Assembly: GCF_001039355.2 (NCBI RefSeq)
Contig: NW_019774336.1
Span: 383,930 to 447,929, forward strand
Direction: 5' to 3'
DNA: 64,000 nucleotides
From: Lingula anatina
Taxonomy: Eukaryota; Brachiopoda; Lingulata; Lingulida; Lingulidae
The notes beneath the pieces are model-generated. The model saw only the letters and a list, made by a program, of their open reading frames with translations. It was not told where the DNA came from and did no database searches. Shown piece by piece: positions 50,601-64,000 of the stretch (position 1 is its first letter; each line of letters opens with the position of its first letter). The translations under genes and the position numbers were made by a program.

Positions 50601-53600
50601 AGGTGGCTCTCTGATTATGGGGTTTGAATACAAATGAGAAGCTGTCACTGGTTTGGCCAGATTACTGGTGATAAATTACCCTATATTCCATCAATTTTAA
50701 GTAAAATCTCTAAGGTGATCTCATGCAGACTTTACAATTGAGGCTTAATACTTCTGAATCGACTCTGTTTGGGTAAAAGAGGCTTATAAGAGATCTCTCA
50801 GACAAAATAAATATCCTTCACTCCTGAGGTTATGAATTCGACAGGACTTATCAGCTTTCTGTATGAACTAATTTATGAGAAACTGTATCCAGAATACAAC
50901 CGATTACTATTGAGATCATATAAAGAAATCTCATGACTAATCTCTCTTTTTTCTTTTACATTCAAGTTGAATTTTTTTTTCTTTGCACATGTATCAACTC
51001 CTCAAATTGTCATGTGCCTTAAATACCATCTTGACAGGGAAAAAAATGAGACTTTGAGCTGATAAGCTGTGTTGTGACTGCAAAATCATATGGGATTTAT
51101 ACTGAAATTGAACAATCCTTAAAACCATAGCAAAGCCACACTGCCAGTTAATATCAACCATATAATCACTCAATGCCATATGCAATGAAGACATGTAGAA
51201 TTTACACATATAGTGAGACATTTGCCCATCCTGGAAGCAAACAAATGATCAATTTCCCTGTGTGACTTTTAAATTCTGTTTTGGCTATTAAATCTATTAT
51301 TTTGCCAACATGTTCACATCAATTCCTTATTTGACAAGATTACTTCTGACGCCTCTATGTCATACACATTAGTTAAACAACACAAACATTTTCCCCATTT
51401 CTAGAATATAGTGGAAATCATAAATGTTGAGCTAATTCAAGATCTTTAAAATATTAATCAGACATGAATGACCAGGAATGTAGCCAGTAATTTTAAAATT
51501 GGGGGAAGGGGGGTGGGCTTTTCTGAAAAAAATTAAAGGACCTTTTACCATAATGGCATAGAATCTAGATCATACTTTTTTATCAGCGCAGACCTTTTCA
51601 CTGTTTAAAGGTTTGTTTTTTACCCCCCCCCCCCATAACCCCACTGCCCAGGAGAGTGATAATGGATAATACAAAAGTGACTTTTAGACATGATGTCTTT
51701 CTTACCTTAGACTTATTTAATCAATTAATGTTATTTGAAGAAATTTGCTTATAACTTTGAATTCAAATGAGCAGATCTATCCAAACGTGCAACAATTGGT
51801 ATATAAGGTTGAGTAATAAGAGAAAGCTTCACTAATCTGCTATCAACACAAAGTGCCTTTACCCTTGAAAGAAATGACATCAATGAAATAAAAATTATCA
51901 CAAGAAATCCTTGAACAAAGAAGCACTGGCATGGGCAGCTTCAAAAGAATCCTACAGCATTTAAACTGATGGTAATGGGTAATAAATCAAACCCAGGTTA
52001 CCACCTCTCTAACAAATAGAAGGCAGCATTGATCCCTTCCTCTAAATTAACTGCCAAAGCCTACATAAAAAACAGAGGTGGTCAAATATGTTTCCAATAT
52101 ACTGAACTTTTATTCATCAGATTTTCCAAAATGACTTAAATACTGAGCATATTATCAGCTATGAAAGTTCACTCCAACATTGAAAAACAGTTGCTGTGTG
52201 TGTCCTACAGATGCCTTATTCAATGCCATTCAACATATTGATTTTGTCTTATATAATCATGCCAGTCATAGCAATCTTTTGAAATGAGAAAAAAATGTCT
52301 TGCTCAAAAAAAAAAAGGTAAAATTGAAAGAATGTTTCAGTTGTCAAAGAGAGAAAGTGAAAGAGTTCCCAGCAAATCAACTCTGAATAAAGTTTGATAG
52401 TTAGCCACCAACTCTGGCACAGAAACTGTAATTGAGTATGTAAAACTGTTGCATGTCATCATGCACCCCAGGCACTTGGCAGGTCCCAGTGCTATTAGCT
52501 AGACTAATTTGAACTTCAGCATGGCTGTGCTGTCACGTCCTTCTCCTCTCCTGTCAGTCAGGAGAACCTGCAGTCACAGGTGAGGAAATACCCATAAACA
52601 CAAGATATAGTTGATAAACACCCTACTGATAGATAAACTAGGCGGCCCATGGCACTGTCTTTTTGATTATCACACAATCTACAAGCTACCTGATTACCCT
52701 GGACTTTCCAATAAACACCCTATCTAAGTTAACATATCACCATGGCAATGTTGATAAATATTATTTCTGAATAAACTGAAAGGTCAAAACTCCTCTGCTT
52801 GCCATGCACTCATAGCAAGTTTTAACCAGCTAGTATAGAGGTTTCCTACACTGATGAATAGACTTCCACTTCCATTCAATCCCTAAAAAGTGCTAATTAA
52901 GCCCCAGCCCATATCCACATTTTAATCAACATTCTCTGCTCAATTAGCCCCGTTTTCCATACAATAATAGGAACAGTAACAATCTTGGGAGTTATTGGTG
53001 ATTTTCTACTTCAATATTTTATGTACTGTAATGCAACACATGCCATACTGTCTTGGCTACCTGACAAAAAGTGTCTCCTGTAAGTGTTGTGTTTACAGAA
53101 TGTTGGTATTGTACTAGTGGTTGGTTCCTGATTAATTCTGAATTGTTTCACTGCTGCTGAGCTGTGGAGTGTTTACTTAAATAAACCAAGGAAGTGTGCA
53201 CAAGGAAGTAAGTTTCCTCAGGGTTACTGCTTGTGAAAAATAAATCGATGAAGCACTTTTCTGGGCTCACTCCTGCATGACAATTGTTGTAGTCATTAAA
53301 ATCAATGACAAATGTAGAAAAAATGGTTCTTTCCTATTTTTTCCTTTTGTGACAAAGAGTTTTCAACATTTAGTGAAAATGATTTTTGTTTGCAAGCATA
53401 AATTCCTCAAGATCACAGCATTTTTACTTTTCATAACAATAGAATACTGTTTGTCAAGACATTTCTCATCCAGAACATGGCGCAAACATGTAAACATGAT
53501 AAATAAATCTGCCAGGTAGTTATTGCATGTAACTCTTTCCCATAACACCAGAGCATAATTTCTCTATTACCTATATCCTGACTTTAAGAAAAACCTTTCA

Positions 53601-54928
53601 ACATTCAGCCTACTGGCAATAGACATGGCAAACACTGCTAGGGTTCTTGGCATTAATCTATTTAATGTCATACATCAAAGGGCATGGTGAAATAACAGTG
53701 AGAAAAGAAATCAATTTTGTGAGTAAAAAAACAAGCATTGTTCTCTTTAATCACAGACCCCTGCCAGTAATCCTGACGGCCTGAGCTGACTGAAGTATTG
53801 TGCCATGATGAATATCAACCGCAATGAAAAGACCGCATACATTTCTATCTGTTATAGTGCAGATGTTAAAAAGAGATTAGTTTTGGACAAGGGATATAAA
53901 CTACACAAAATGAAAACTAATATTACTCCTGAACACGAAGACCTCTGGTCATGGAATTCTTCTGTGGCCCTTCCCTTGTTGGTCCAAATTCTTTCTGTCC
54001 CATCAAGACCATCATTACAATGTCTAAAACATGAAACAAAAGCCACAAATATCCACTCCTTTTTGATTTTCTACACAAAATGCTACTAAACACCCACCAA
54101 GTAATCAGTTTCAATTGTTGTATATTACTTCTTGTTTATCATTTCGATTAATCAGATAGAAACCATTGATAGCCTCGAGTGCTTTGGCCATAAACTGTTA
54201 CAAATGAAAAACCCAGTAATGGACTGTTCAGTGTTCAAAAGCGTAAAACGTAACGCCCTTGGCACATTATTTTACTTCAGTAAGCCTAAGTAGGCAATGC
54301 AATGAACATCACACCACAAAATTTAACAAATCCAAAGACTTGGAACCTGTGGCTACGAACCTCAAACCAAATTCATCAACACGCATCTATTCTTCTATAC
54401 AAACAGCTGACAAAAATCCCCAAATGTAATCATCTTTGTTTGATTACTTTTAACTTTTATTTTTTACATTATAACATCCAATAGTACATTTTTGGTTGAA
54501 CATAGAAGGCTGTAGGTGAACAGCAAGTAACCAGGAAATAATGCAACATCCACCCATCAGCTGTAACACACTCAAGTGTTAACACATGGGCTCCTGCAGC
54601 TGATTAAGCTTTTTTTTTACTTTTTAAATAAATAACACATTTTTTGAAAGACAGACCAACATCATTAACCCTTGTCATGTTTTATCACAACCAGTGCGTC
54701 ACCCTCTATATTATCGGTGACAGTTGTGTCCCACATAATAAGTTAGGAGAGCAGACAGACTACATCCATGTATGTTCTGGTGATGCATAAGGACTAAAGT
54801 TGTTCCCTCCCTAAATGTGCATGTGAAGGGCAATTAGGGCCTTATCAGAATCTGAATACATTATACATATAGAGAGAGAAGACTCATATATAGCCACATA
54901 TACCTGTATATACATACATACATTCACA

Positions 54929-54970
<42 letters not shown>

Positions 54971-57900
54971 CAGGAAAAGGGTGGGGGATAGACAGGCCAA
55001 ACAAAGATCTTAAAAAGACTTTGTTTTCTTACCCTTTATTCAACATTAACAAGCATGCAAGGCTTATCACTGCAAACATGGGTGGTGTCTGAAGAGGGAT
55101 CATGCACTTATTCACTGAAGCACATCATTAGAGATAAAATGCGCAGATAACCCCTTACCGATTTAAAGGTTGAATTGTTCCCTTCCACAGTTGTCTCAGC
55201 TACACCTAAGCTTTCCTTATTTTTTCTTGTACGTCTGCAGAGAGAAAAAAAGATGCATTCCAACATTGTTCATTTTATTATAATGTTCTTAATCACATTT
55301 TCCTGAGTTTTAAATGGAGAAGAAATATAATTTAAAAAAAAAAAACAAATTGTTAGCAAAAGGAAAATAACAAAACCAAGCAAATAAAACCAAAATATAC
55401 GTAACATTCACCCAAAGTTATGTGTACAAATATATTATTCAAACAAATATATTTCACTTTCAAAAACAAATCTCTGTGCATGGCTGGTATTTTGAAAGAA
55501 TGTTTCCCGTGTATCTTGTGTCGCGTTTTCCTGTATAAACTGCAACAAAGAGGTTATCAGAGGATAGCAAATAAACTATAAAGATAACAAACCCTCAACC
55601 ACAAATCAATTAAACAAGCAACTGAACTCATGATGCTGAAAGAAAAACCAAACAATGTATGCATGCAGTCCACTGTTGCTGGGTTTGTTCCAAATACTTG
55701 AGAAAAGAAAGTTATGTGTAATAGTTTGCTGTGAACACTGCTGACGCTATTTAATTAATGAGCCAGATAACACCAAAACGTTTGAAGAAAATTATTGAAT
55801 AATTAACTAATCTATAGTGTATATTGAAATCTATTGTTCTAAGTTTAGGATAAACACATATGCTTTATAGACAATTAGGAAATTAGAACTCAAAAGAGCT
55901 TTCATGGATCACATTTCTCACTTCATGAAGTTATTTTGGTGATATTGTTTCATGTATTAATCTCCATTTTATGCATTATTGAAATATAAAGATAATACAG
56001 TAAAACCATGATTAATCTTTAATTTAAAAAAACTGAGTAAGAAAGTTTAAGCCAAAAATCATTGCTGCAACACAAAATATTGTACCAAATCAGAATATGA
56101 TAAAGCTTTGACAAATGTACAAATCTAATGTTATCTTCATTGAAAACTACATATACTAGGTTTTTTCTTTAATTTCATTTACAGATGATAAATTACACCT
56201 CCAAAACTCCTAAGGGAACATAGTGAATGACAATAAAAGAAAATGAAACTTAATGGAAGCTCTCTGGTCTAGTGCAACCCAAGGAAATGCAGAACCCTGT
56301 GAAATTGACTGTGGCACTCCATAAAAATACACAAAAAAAGCAACTAATAGTCTAAACATGTACAAAGACTGCCAATTTCATGCACCTGTTCATATATATA
56401 CAGATACATATCCACACTAAGCTCTTGGCTGTCAAATGGGAAAAGAATACTGTCACTAGTATATGATATCATTCCATTCACCCATGCTGATTTTAGTATT
56501 CATGAGGATTTTAGCAAAGTGTCTTCAGAATGGCAAGGACTAGGTTATGCTGAAAGTTATAATTGTCGGTTAAGAAGGGAGAGTGGCATATATTAAAACA
56601 GAGGGGCAAGTCACTTAATGTAGAAAACTTAAGGTTAGCATGAAGCTTCATCTGATTTACTCATTTTTTAGGTGAGATAATGAGGATTAATTTTTTTCAT
56701 ATCTTCCAAATATTTCCATTTTTAATGGTGAACTGCTCTTCCAACATTTTAAACATGTTCTCCTTAAAATACAGCTAGGATACAGCTAGGATACAAAGCA
56801 TGTTTTGAAAGTCAAAGAAATTTCCTCATTATATTCAATGTCAAAATAGCCTGGGCTAGGAATATAACACTGGTGGAGGAGAATATTCATAAGGACTGGG
56901 TACTGTGGATAAAATTGCTACTTTCTAAAAGGGTGACTGCATACATAATAATAATCATTGTCATATCTCAAAAAAAGTCTTAACAGCTATGTTGTTGCTT
57001 GGACCAAGTTATGCCACAGTGCCCATAATGCTATATGACTGCTGTGCTACATAATGCTACTGTTACCATTTGGTGCATTCCAGCTGCGCAGGGAGAACAT
57101 GAAACTGCAGGTGATGTTATCAACAGAACTAGCACTTCTAGTGAAAACTTCTACATGCAATTGATAATTACTCTGTTTAAACTTGGGTTTCCTTGTCACA
57201 AAACCAAGGTGGATGGTGATACCCGGACCTTGTGAAAGAAGTTTTCTCTCTCCTTTGGGTCAGTGAGAAAGAGGAGATGAGAAATGGATTGATTAATAAC
57301 AAGCTTGTGTCAGATGCTTCATCAGTCAATACACAATGTAGAAACAGGTGAAATGTACATGTCAATGAAAAACTCGCAATTAAAATAAACTGATCAATTA
57401 GTATTGCCCCGGAGGGCAACTCCAGTTAGTTTGATTTAATATCACATATCAATGAGTTATTTGTGTGGGGCAAAACTTCAAAGTGCTGCTCAGTCTGTTA
57501 CGTACCTAGTCTATGTTCTGCACACATATTATGTTCTGAAATCTGACAATTCCAGCTAAATTTGATCAGCAATTCCTTAAGCTTCTATGATGTTAATACT
57601 TGATCTATTAGTAATAATGTGCTATATTATATACAGGCCAATGATGGTCAGTTAATTATTAATCAAATAACAAATTATGCCACTTAGTAGGTTTAAGAGT
57701 TAAAAACCTGGACTGCACCATCCTTTCATATTATCAAATACCTGTCCTTAAAATGAAAAGATCATGGCACCTGAATACCACCTTGCATATTTCTGATTTT
57801 ATGAGGCAATACAGGTACAAAGGCATGAACAGATAATATCTACCCCTCTTAACTCACCTGCATACTATGAATAACACAACTGCTACAAGGATAAGTATAA

Positions 57901-58921
57901 GTAATGAAGCTCCTATTCCAAGGCCCAATCCAAGCATCCCAGAGTTTGCCCCAGTAGTTGAGGCAGCAACCGAGGCAGATGTCTGATCAGAACTCATTGC
58001 GCCTGTTGATGTTGCTGCCATTGTTGTAGCATCTGGGGATAATGTCCAAATGGTATTTGCCTTATTGCTACTGTCAGCATGGGAAACGGCCACTGTAGTC
58101 ATTTTCCCATTATCATCACCTCCAGTGCTTGATATAATTACAGTAGGTTTGGTAGTAATAACAGGGGGTAAACTTGAACTGTGCTCATCTTGAGGCCAAA
58201 GGGTTGCATTTAATGTGATGGTAAAATTTTCTAACTCCGCATTTTTTAATTTTATATCAATATTACGTGTTATTAAACCATACTCCTGTAAAGTCTGGTT
58301 ATTGAAGATAAGATCCCCTGGGAAGGCCGGGAATGACCCTAACCATACATCATTAGTGAAGTTCCTCAACTCATCTCGCCATTCTTCAATTTCTGGGCAG
58401 TTTGTTGAATTCCTTATACAGAACATATTGGCTTCACTCTTCTCATACTGAAACACAAAATCACATTACAGATGATATGTGATACATAGTACAATTAATA
58501 TAGTGGTGGCAATAATGATGTTATCTCAATAACTGTTGTGGAAGTTGATGTCAACTTTATTCAGGGAAATTTTCTTAATTTCTACAAACATTTAAATTCA
58601 TTATCAAATGTTTGACTTTGACTTTACTAATTTTTGTTTTTTTTTTAATAAAATTATTCTATAATTACATTTTTTAGATTTTGCTTCGAAATATCACTTT
58701 TGCTACCTTTCTCATTTATTATTTCTTTAAAAATGAAAAAATCGGAGAAAATCAATAAACTTTATAGAATTCATTGTCAGAAAATCTATAGTTTAAAATT
58801 AAAGTCGAATCACATACAGGAGCAGAAACAGATATCAAACAATTAAACAAATTTAAAACAAAAAAATTAAACTTGCCTGACTGTAGAGAAGTACTGCGAC
58901 CAGTAAGTAGAACGTCCGCAT
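44913..58921 (-). CDS. Unrecognised type I single-pass membrane protein (receptor-like), 603 residues
   Basis: Five coding exons on the minus strand: 58921-58877, 58447-57858, 55234-55159, 46294-46187 and 45905-44913; frame and phases agree at every junction. Residues 1-15 (MRTFYLLVAVLLYSQ) are a signal-peptide core. Residues 16-185 form the ectodomain: two cysteines (C25, C32), five N-x-S/T sequons, then a Ser/Thr-rich mucin-like stalk. Residues about 186-211 are the transmembrane helix (GLGLGIGASLLILILVAVVL), followed by basic RRTRKNK. The 390-residue cytoplasmic tail has two KYxxLSERS repeats (Y259, Y282), PPPP and PPVSPKP motifs, YxN sites (Y342, Y368, Y583), an ITIM-like ILYATL (Y588) and a C-terminal TTAF that fits a class I PDZ ligand. 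Intron 1 is GC-AG. I do not recognise the family. The features suggest a signalling adaptor or receptor scaffold at the plasma membrane; that role is inference. Confidence 0.85.
46514..46597. repeat. Two perfect tandem copies of a 42-bp unit
   Basis: The unit beginning TCAAACTTAATAGTTTAAAC occupies 46514-46555 and again 46556-46597 with no mismatch, so it is either a very recent duplication or an assembly artefact. Confidence 0.93.
47642..47682. repeat. (GT)n microsatellite
   Basis: About 20 uninterrupted GT units within the large intron of the membrane-protein gene. Confidence 0.95.
48905..48993. repeat. Two diverged tandem copies of a 44-45 bp unit
   Basis: Both copies begin GAAATCAATTT and end GTTTATTTAATCAACTTT; the middle differs at several bases. 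Confidence 0.8.
51472..51556. repeat. Dispersed repeat copy (related to 6861-6930)
   Basis: Shares TAGCCAG(T/C)AATTT, a G-run and GGACCTTTT(A)CCATAA in the same order with the copy in the SEC61B intron. Confidence 0.6.
54931..54969. repeat. (GT)n microsatellite
   Basis: About 19 GT units, followed by GGCAGG; intronic. Confidence 0.95.
55235..57857 (-). other. Intron 2 of the membrane-protein gene
   Basis: A 2.6-kb AT-rich intron between the transmembrane exon and the first cytoplasmic exon. No coding signal or recognisable element. Confidence 0.6.
58448..58876 (-). other. GC-AG intron 1 of the membrane-protein gene
   Basis: The donor is CAG|GCAAGT at 58876-58871 and the acceptor is tttcag at 58453-58448. 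No GT donor nearby restores the frame from the signal-peptide exon. GCAAGT is the consensus form of the rare GC donor class. Nothing else is seen inside. Confidence 0.8.
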
Positions 58922-60319
<1,398 letters not shown>

Positions 60320-62868
60320 GAAAAAACCATTACACCTAGTGCAAAATAAAAAAATGGAGCATTTTTAACATTAACTGCATGCTGGAGACATACTGTCAGT
60401 TCAGGTTCTAAGTTATTGTCATTATAGGGCAAGAGGTGCATTTTTCTTAGCTGAACATATTTGATTGGTGTGCTGTGCATGTGTCCTGAGTGGTCCAGGA
60501 TACACACTGTAGATAACAGAAAATATTTTTATTCCAGCTTTAGTTGGACATGAAGTATATTTTGTTGTCTCATGTACATGTACTTGAAGAGGTGAAGAAG
60601 CATTTAAAATTTTTTTCAGGACTTTCAATATTAAGTTTTGAACAGTTAGGAGCATGCTATATGTAGTACAGTGATAGAGTGTGAAAAAGTAGAGGTTAAT
60701 GTTTTCAATTTCTGATTTTTTCCCGTAGCTAATCATTATACAGAGTAATGAACTTCCACAATATATTGTAAGTTGTGGAATTTCTCGTCAGTAGGTGTAA
60801 GGGTTTGTCTGGGGACCAAAGTACAGATTAAGGTCACAGTGGTCCAGATTTATAGAAAACATTCCACATATCTTGTATGTGCATTATCTGAAGACTGCCC
60901 TCTGAAATTTACTGAGTAAAGAACCTTTTTTTATATATACAAGATTCTTTTAACTTGCCAAATGCTTCTTGAGAGATCTCAGTTATTATACAATTACTAA
61001 TTGGGTTTTATGACAAACTTTTGTTTACCTCATAGCACAAATGTTTTTAAATTCAAGATTTTTGTTAGGTAACTCTTAGACTATTGATCTGTCTGCGCAA
61101 TCCATTTGTATGTTTTTATCTTGCATTGTGTTTGGACAACATCTGAAGAAAAACTACACTGACATGACGTTTTTTCTTGTTCTTATCATCTTATGGCTAT
61201 TGTGCAATTTATAAAAGATGGTTAACCTTATATCTTTATAATCTGGAAAGGTATGTCTTGTTTTGTTGTAAAGTATGTTTACATACTTTTGAATTTACTT
61301 ATTATCATATTTAAGAGGCTGTATTGAAACCAGGTCCACATTTATTGACTGACCAATAAATCCAAAATCTCTTTCAGAAGTCTTATTGTCTACGTGACTA
61401 GGTATCTTTTGTGTCCTAGACTATTTACATTCTAAGCTCTGAAAGTTTAATTTACCACAGTAAAGTGGTTAACATAAACTGATGACAACTTGTCAAAATT
61501 GCTTTTTTTCTGGTGCCTTATTATTAAATCAAAACACAAAATTTTGACTTTGAGGGGTGAAAACAGAATTGTGAATGTATACAACTGCTGAGAAATAGCT
61601 CCCTAAATACATTATCTCCCAAATTAAAATAAAATAGCTAATAGAGGAATATTTGTGCACATGTAGTGTAGTAAGAAAGGATAGGCACTTGTAACAGAAA
61701 AGAACTTGAAAGAGAGAAATGACAAAAAGGAAAATAATTTCAGCATTATATTCTTATTATTGTTGTTTGCAAAAAAAGAGTTTCTTTTAATTTAACAGAA
61801 AATGATGCGCACCACATATCAATCCTATTATTATACGTGGGCCATTTTAGCTTAATTCCAAAATGATGACAGAGGGCAGTGAAAAATCACCTCTCTATTA
61901 TCAACATGAGAAGTGTTTCCAGTGTCCTAAACTCAGGGTGGCTAACATTAGAGTTGACATACACAAACAAATATACTAAATTCACCAAAAGTAAATATCA
62001 TAAATGGCATTTTATTCAATATTTTTAGAGATAAGTACATTTCTTTTTCTCAAAATATAGTTAAAATGTCTATTCAGTCAAATTGGCAGTCAAAGCATCT
62101 GTTGCTTATTCAGGCTAAAATGCAGTTTAAGCATTAAAAAAACTCTACCACCAACATGTATAGCTGCCTGTGAATACATCACAAATATGTATAATGAAGA
62201 TAACACACATTCGTTTGTGAAGTATAAAAATATGCACAAAGTAGTACTTATTGTTTTACAACAAAAATCCCTTACTCTCAAAAGTAGAAAAAATATAATT
62301 GCTGTCCACATTACAATGAGGTATATCAGCCCACTTGACACTAGACGTCACTGTTGTACATGTACTTTCAGTCCTATTGCTGCCATTTTGTTGACGTGTT
62401 TGAAACTACTGGAAATTTTCATCACAAACATGCTGCAGTATTGTTGCATACCTGAAGGTCAAAATCAACAAGGTGTGCATCAGTTTCCCAAAAATTCAGG
62501 ACTTCATTTGAAACTGAGTTTTGCCCTCAATCATGCCTGCACAAACACAAAAAGGAATTTGGAATCCCAGTCTAATAATGATATAACTGTAGGTGTGAAG
62601 TACCCGGTATCTATGTTTTCCTCACTGGACAGTAAAAATACTATCTCACATGGTTTCTTCTGTTTTTTAAGTTTCTGACAATGAATAACACTTTCTAAAA
62701 TGGATGTTCAAAAGAATTGTTTAAATGAAGGTTCTTATATTTTTCTGAATGCACAAAAATTTACAGGGAATTTTAAGCCCATTCAATTATAATGGAGCTG
62801 ATATACCCCAATGAAGAAGCATCATAAAATTATACTTTTGCTAGCATCATTTTCTTGTTATGTCTTTT
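60320..62868. other. Tail-to-tail intergenic region (TMEM229B and HAAO 3' UTRs)
   Basis: AATAAA occurs on the plus strand at 60345-60350 (very close to the TMEM229B stop) and at 61355-61360. It occurs on the minus strand at 62016-62011, about 850 bases after the HAAO stop. The 163-codon open frame at 62187-62678 has no splice context, family resemblance or coding composition and lies in the probable HAAO 3' UTR. Nothing else is recognised. Confidence 0.5.
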
Positions 62869-63840
62869 CTATTTTCTTCTTGGGTCTTGGATAACTTTCA
62901 TCAATTTGCTGCCAGCACCTCTCACAATGCTGTACCTGAAACAGAATTTTTACAGCTTTTTAAAATAATTTAAACATCATTTTGACAAAACCATGCAAAG
63001 CATGATCACGACAAAATAAAGCAATTCTACAGGTAAATGTTACACCAACAAACACCAATGCTTTTCTTCTGAAACCATGTCTCCTTTATATTCAAGTGCT
63101 GTTTCAGTGTTAAATGTGACATTGTGTTTATTGTTGCTACAGTTCACAGGCCAGTAACTGGCCACTTCAATAGAGGGTCTTGATGATAGTAGTTTTCTGT
63201 GTCTTCCAGAAGATGGTCAGAATATTTCAAGATAACATTAACAGGCATCTAATTTTTTGGTTGGAAGATGGTCTAAAATGGAGGATGGATCAACAAAGAT
63301 AATATGGAAGACTGTCAGAAAATATCCCTGGACTTGTCCCTGAAAATTAATGATCTGGCTCATATGCAAACATAAAAGTGTCTATTGTCAATCAGACCAT
63401 AAGCTTCGGCTTGCTATGAAACCTAATCACAGCACCAAAGCACTTACTGTGTGTTGGGGGGAATGCGGAGGCTGTCCTGTACCTTCAGTTTATATTTAGT
63501 GCCATCCACTACAGCTGTTGACTCCCCATGCTGGAAATTACAGGACATCAAAATTTTATACAATCAAATATTTCAGCAAACAGCATTCCAGGTTAAAATG
63601 ATCCATCAAAAAGTCTACACTCTTTGCAAGTAAAAAAATTCACAATATGTACGGGCTCCCATTACTGTAGTTTACTGTAAGTACACAACTTTTTATATTG
63701 TATCCTGGATCAAAGTATAAAAGTTAAGTGAACACTTTTATCTCTGTACAAACCAGCTTTCATATTCATACCAATTGCCAGAGCCATATTTCTCCACCAT
63801 CCCAACTCTCTTGCTCTTCTCCTGGCCCCAACACATCCAC
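62869..63840 (-). CDS. HAAO: 3-hydroxyanthranilate 3,4-dioxygenase, C-terminal exons (partial gene)
   Basis: Three exons on the minus strand, 63840-63772, 63530-63448 and 62935-62869 (stop TAG at 62871-62869), give the last 72 residues. They read VDVLGPGEEQESWDGGEIWL|WQL, then HGESTAVVDGTKYKLKVQDS with LRIPPNTQ, then YSIVRGAGSKLMKVIQDPRRK. This aligns with the C-terminal cupin half of animal HAAO: WLWQL is identical to the human motif, followed by equivalents of the G-rich, DDSL and VTQDP segments. HAAO is a cytosolic iron(II) dioxygenase that opens the ring of 3-hydroxyanthranilate, the step of the kynurenine pathway leading to quinolinate and NAD. The catalytic N-terminal cupin (metal ligands) lies to the right of the window. 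An alternative frame of the last exon (VQHCERCW...) is rejected because the upstream exon ends in phase 2. Confidence 0.9.
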
Positions 63841-64000
63841 CTGTCAATAAATATTAAATTTCATACATGAATGTAAATTCAGGTTAAAACAAGGCAGCAA
63901 AGCTGTCAAATGTACAGACAAAAAGCAGGAAATAACTATGCACAAAATAGGCTACTGTCAATTCTGATGCAAAAGTACATTATGTTTGACTGTAAATTCA
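63841..64000 (-). other. HAAO: HAAO intron (to window edge)
   Basis: Sequence upstream of the acceptor at 63843-63841; no further exon is seen before the window ends. Confidence 0.6.

Larger units (their letters stand above)
46295..55158 (-). other. 8.9-kb intron of the membrane-protein gene
   Basis: No exon is recognised. It holds a perfect 2 x 42-bp tandem duplication (46514-46597), two (GT)n microsatellites (47642-47682 and 54931-54969), a 44-bp duplicated unit (48905-48993), a diverged duplicated segment (about 48200-48290 and 48532-48622), a dispersed repeat copy (51472-51556) and a G/C-run region near 51500-51640. Much of 48-53 kb is complex, non-repetitive sequence and could carry enhancers. 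Confidence 0.6.

Noticed and set aside
62187-62678. 163-codon plus-strand open frame
   Set aside because: No splice context, no recognisable motifs and AT-driven composition; it lies in the likely HAAO 3' UTR.
62858-62935. Alternative frame of the last HAAO exon (VQHCERCWQQIDESYPR...), which first looked like a CxxC zinc motif
   Set aside because: The preceding exon ends in phase 2, which sets the frame to YSIVRGAGSKLMKVIQDPRRK; this also matches the HAAO C terminus.
63772-63840. Alternative frame WMCWGQEKSKRVGMVEKYG of the upstream HAAO exon
   Set aside because: It does not keep frame into the next exon. The frame VDVLGPGEEQESWDGGEIWLW does, and matches HAAO.

Overview
The window is a piece of an animal nuclear genome. 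It is AT-rich, all genes are split by GT-AG introns (one GC-AG), and the introns are full of microsatellites and short inverted-repeat elements. The recognisable proteins (SEC61B, a WDR97/WDR87-type WD protein, TMEM229B and HAAO) are all bilaterian. Intron density, gene order and an element whose ends contain a GGGATAATAACTC-like motif of a kind I associate with molluscs suggest a lophotrochozoan invertebrate, perhaps a mollusc. I cannot name the species.

Layout from left to right. Positions 4-113 (minus) hold one probable coding exon with an AT-hook-like motif, from a gene that continues off the left edge; a promoter-like CpG patch with a YY1-type ATGGCGGC site lies near 4.6 kb. SEC61B (minus, 5678-7979) is complete in four coding exons. 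It shares a short head-to-head promoter with a very large gene on the plus strand (8354-42378). I reconstruct that gene as about 50 exons encoding about 2,000 residues: an N-terminal WD40 beta-propeller region, an acidic linker, a HEAT/armadillo-like helical block, and a long disordered tail. It is best matched to the WDR97/WDR87 family. Its 3' half and downstream flank contain several MITE-like inverted-repeat elements.

From 58921 down to 44913 (minus) is a five-exon gene for a 603-residue type I single-pass membrane protein that I do not recognise. It has a small, heavily N-glycosylatable ectodomain, a Ser/Thr-rich stalk, one transmembrane helix, and a long cytoplasmic tail with YxN sites, one ITIM-like site, proline motifs and a PDZ-ligand-like C terminus. 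This is the most novel item in the window. It is head-to-head with TMEM229B (plus, 59575-60319), which is complete in two coding exons. The right edge (minus, 62869-63840) carries the last three exons of HAAO, the 3-hydroxyanthranilate 3,4-dioxygenase of the kynurenine pathway.

The genes form two head-to-head pairs (SEC61B/WD gene; membrane protein/TMEM229B) and two tail-to-tail pairs. I see no functional operon-like link between them beyond possible shared promoters. No tRNA, rRNA, CRISPR or viral gene was recognised.
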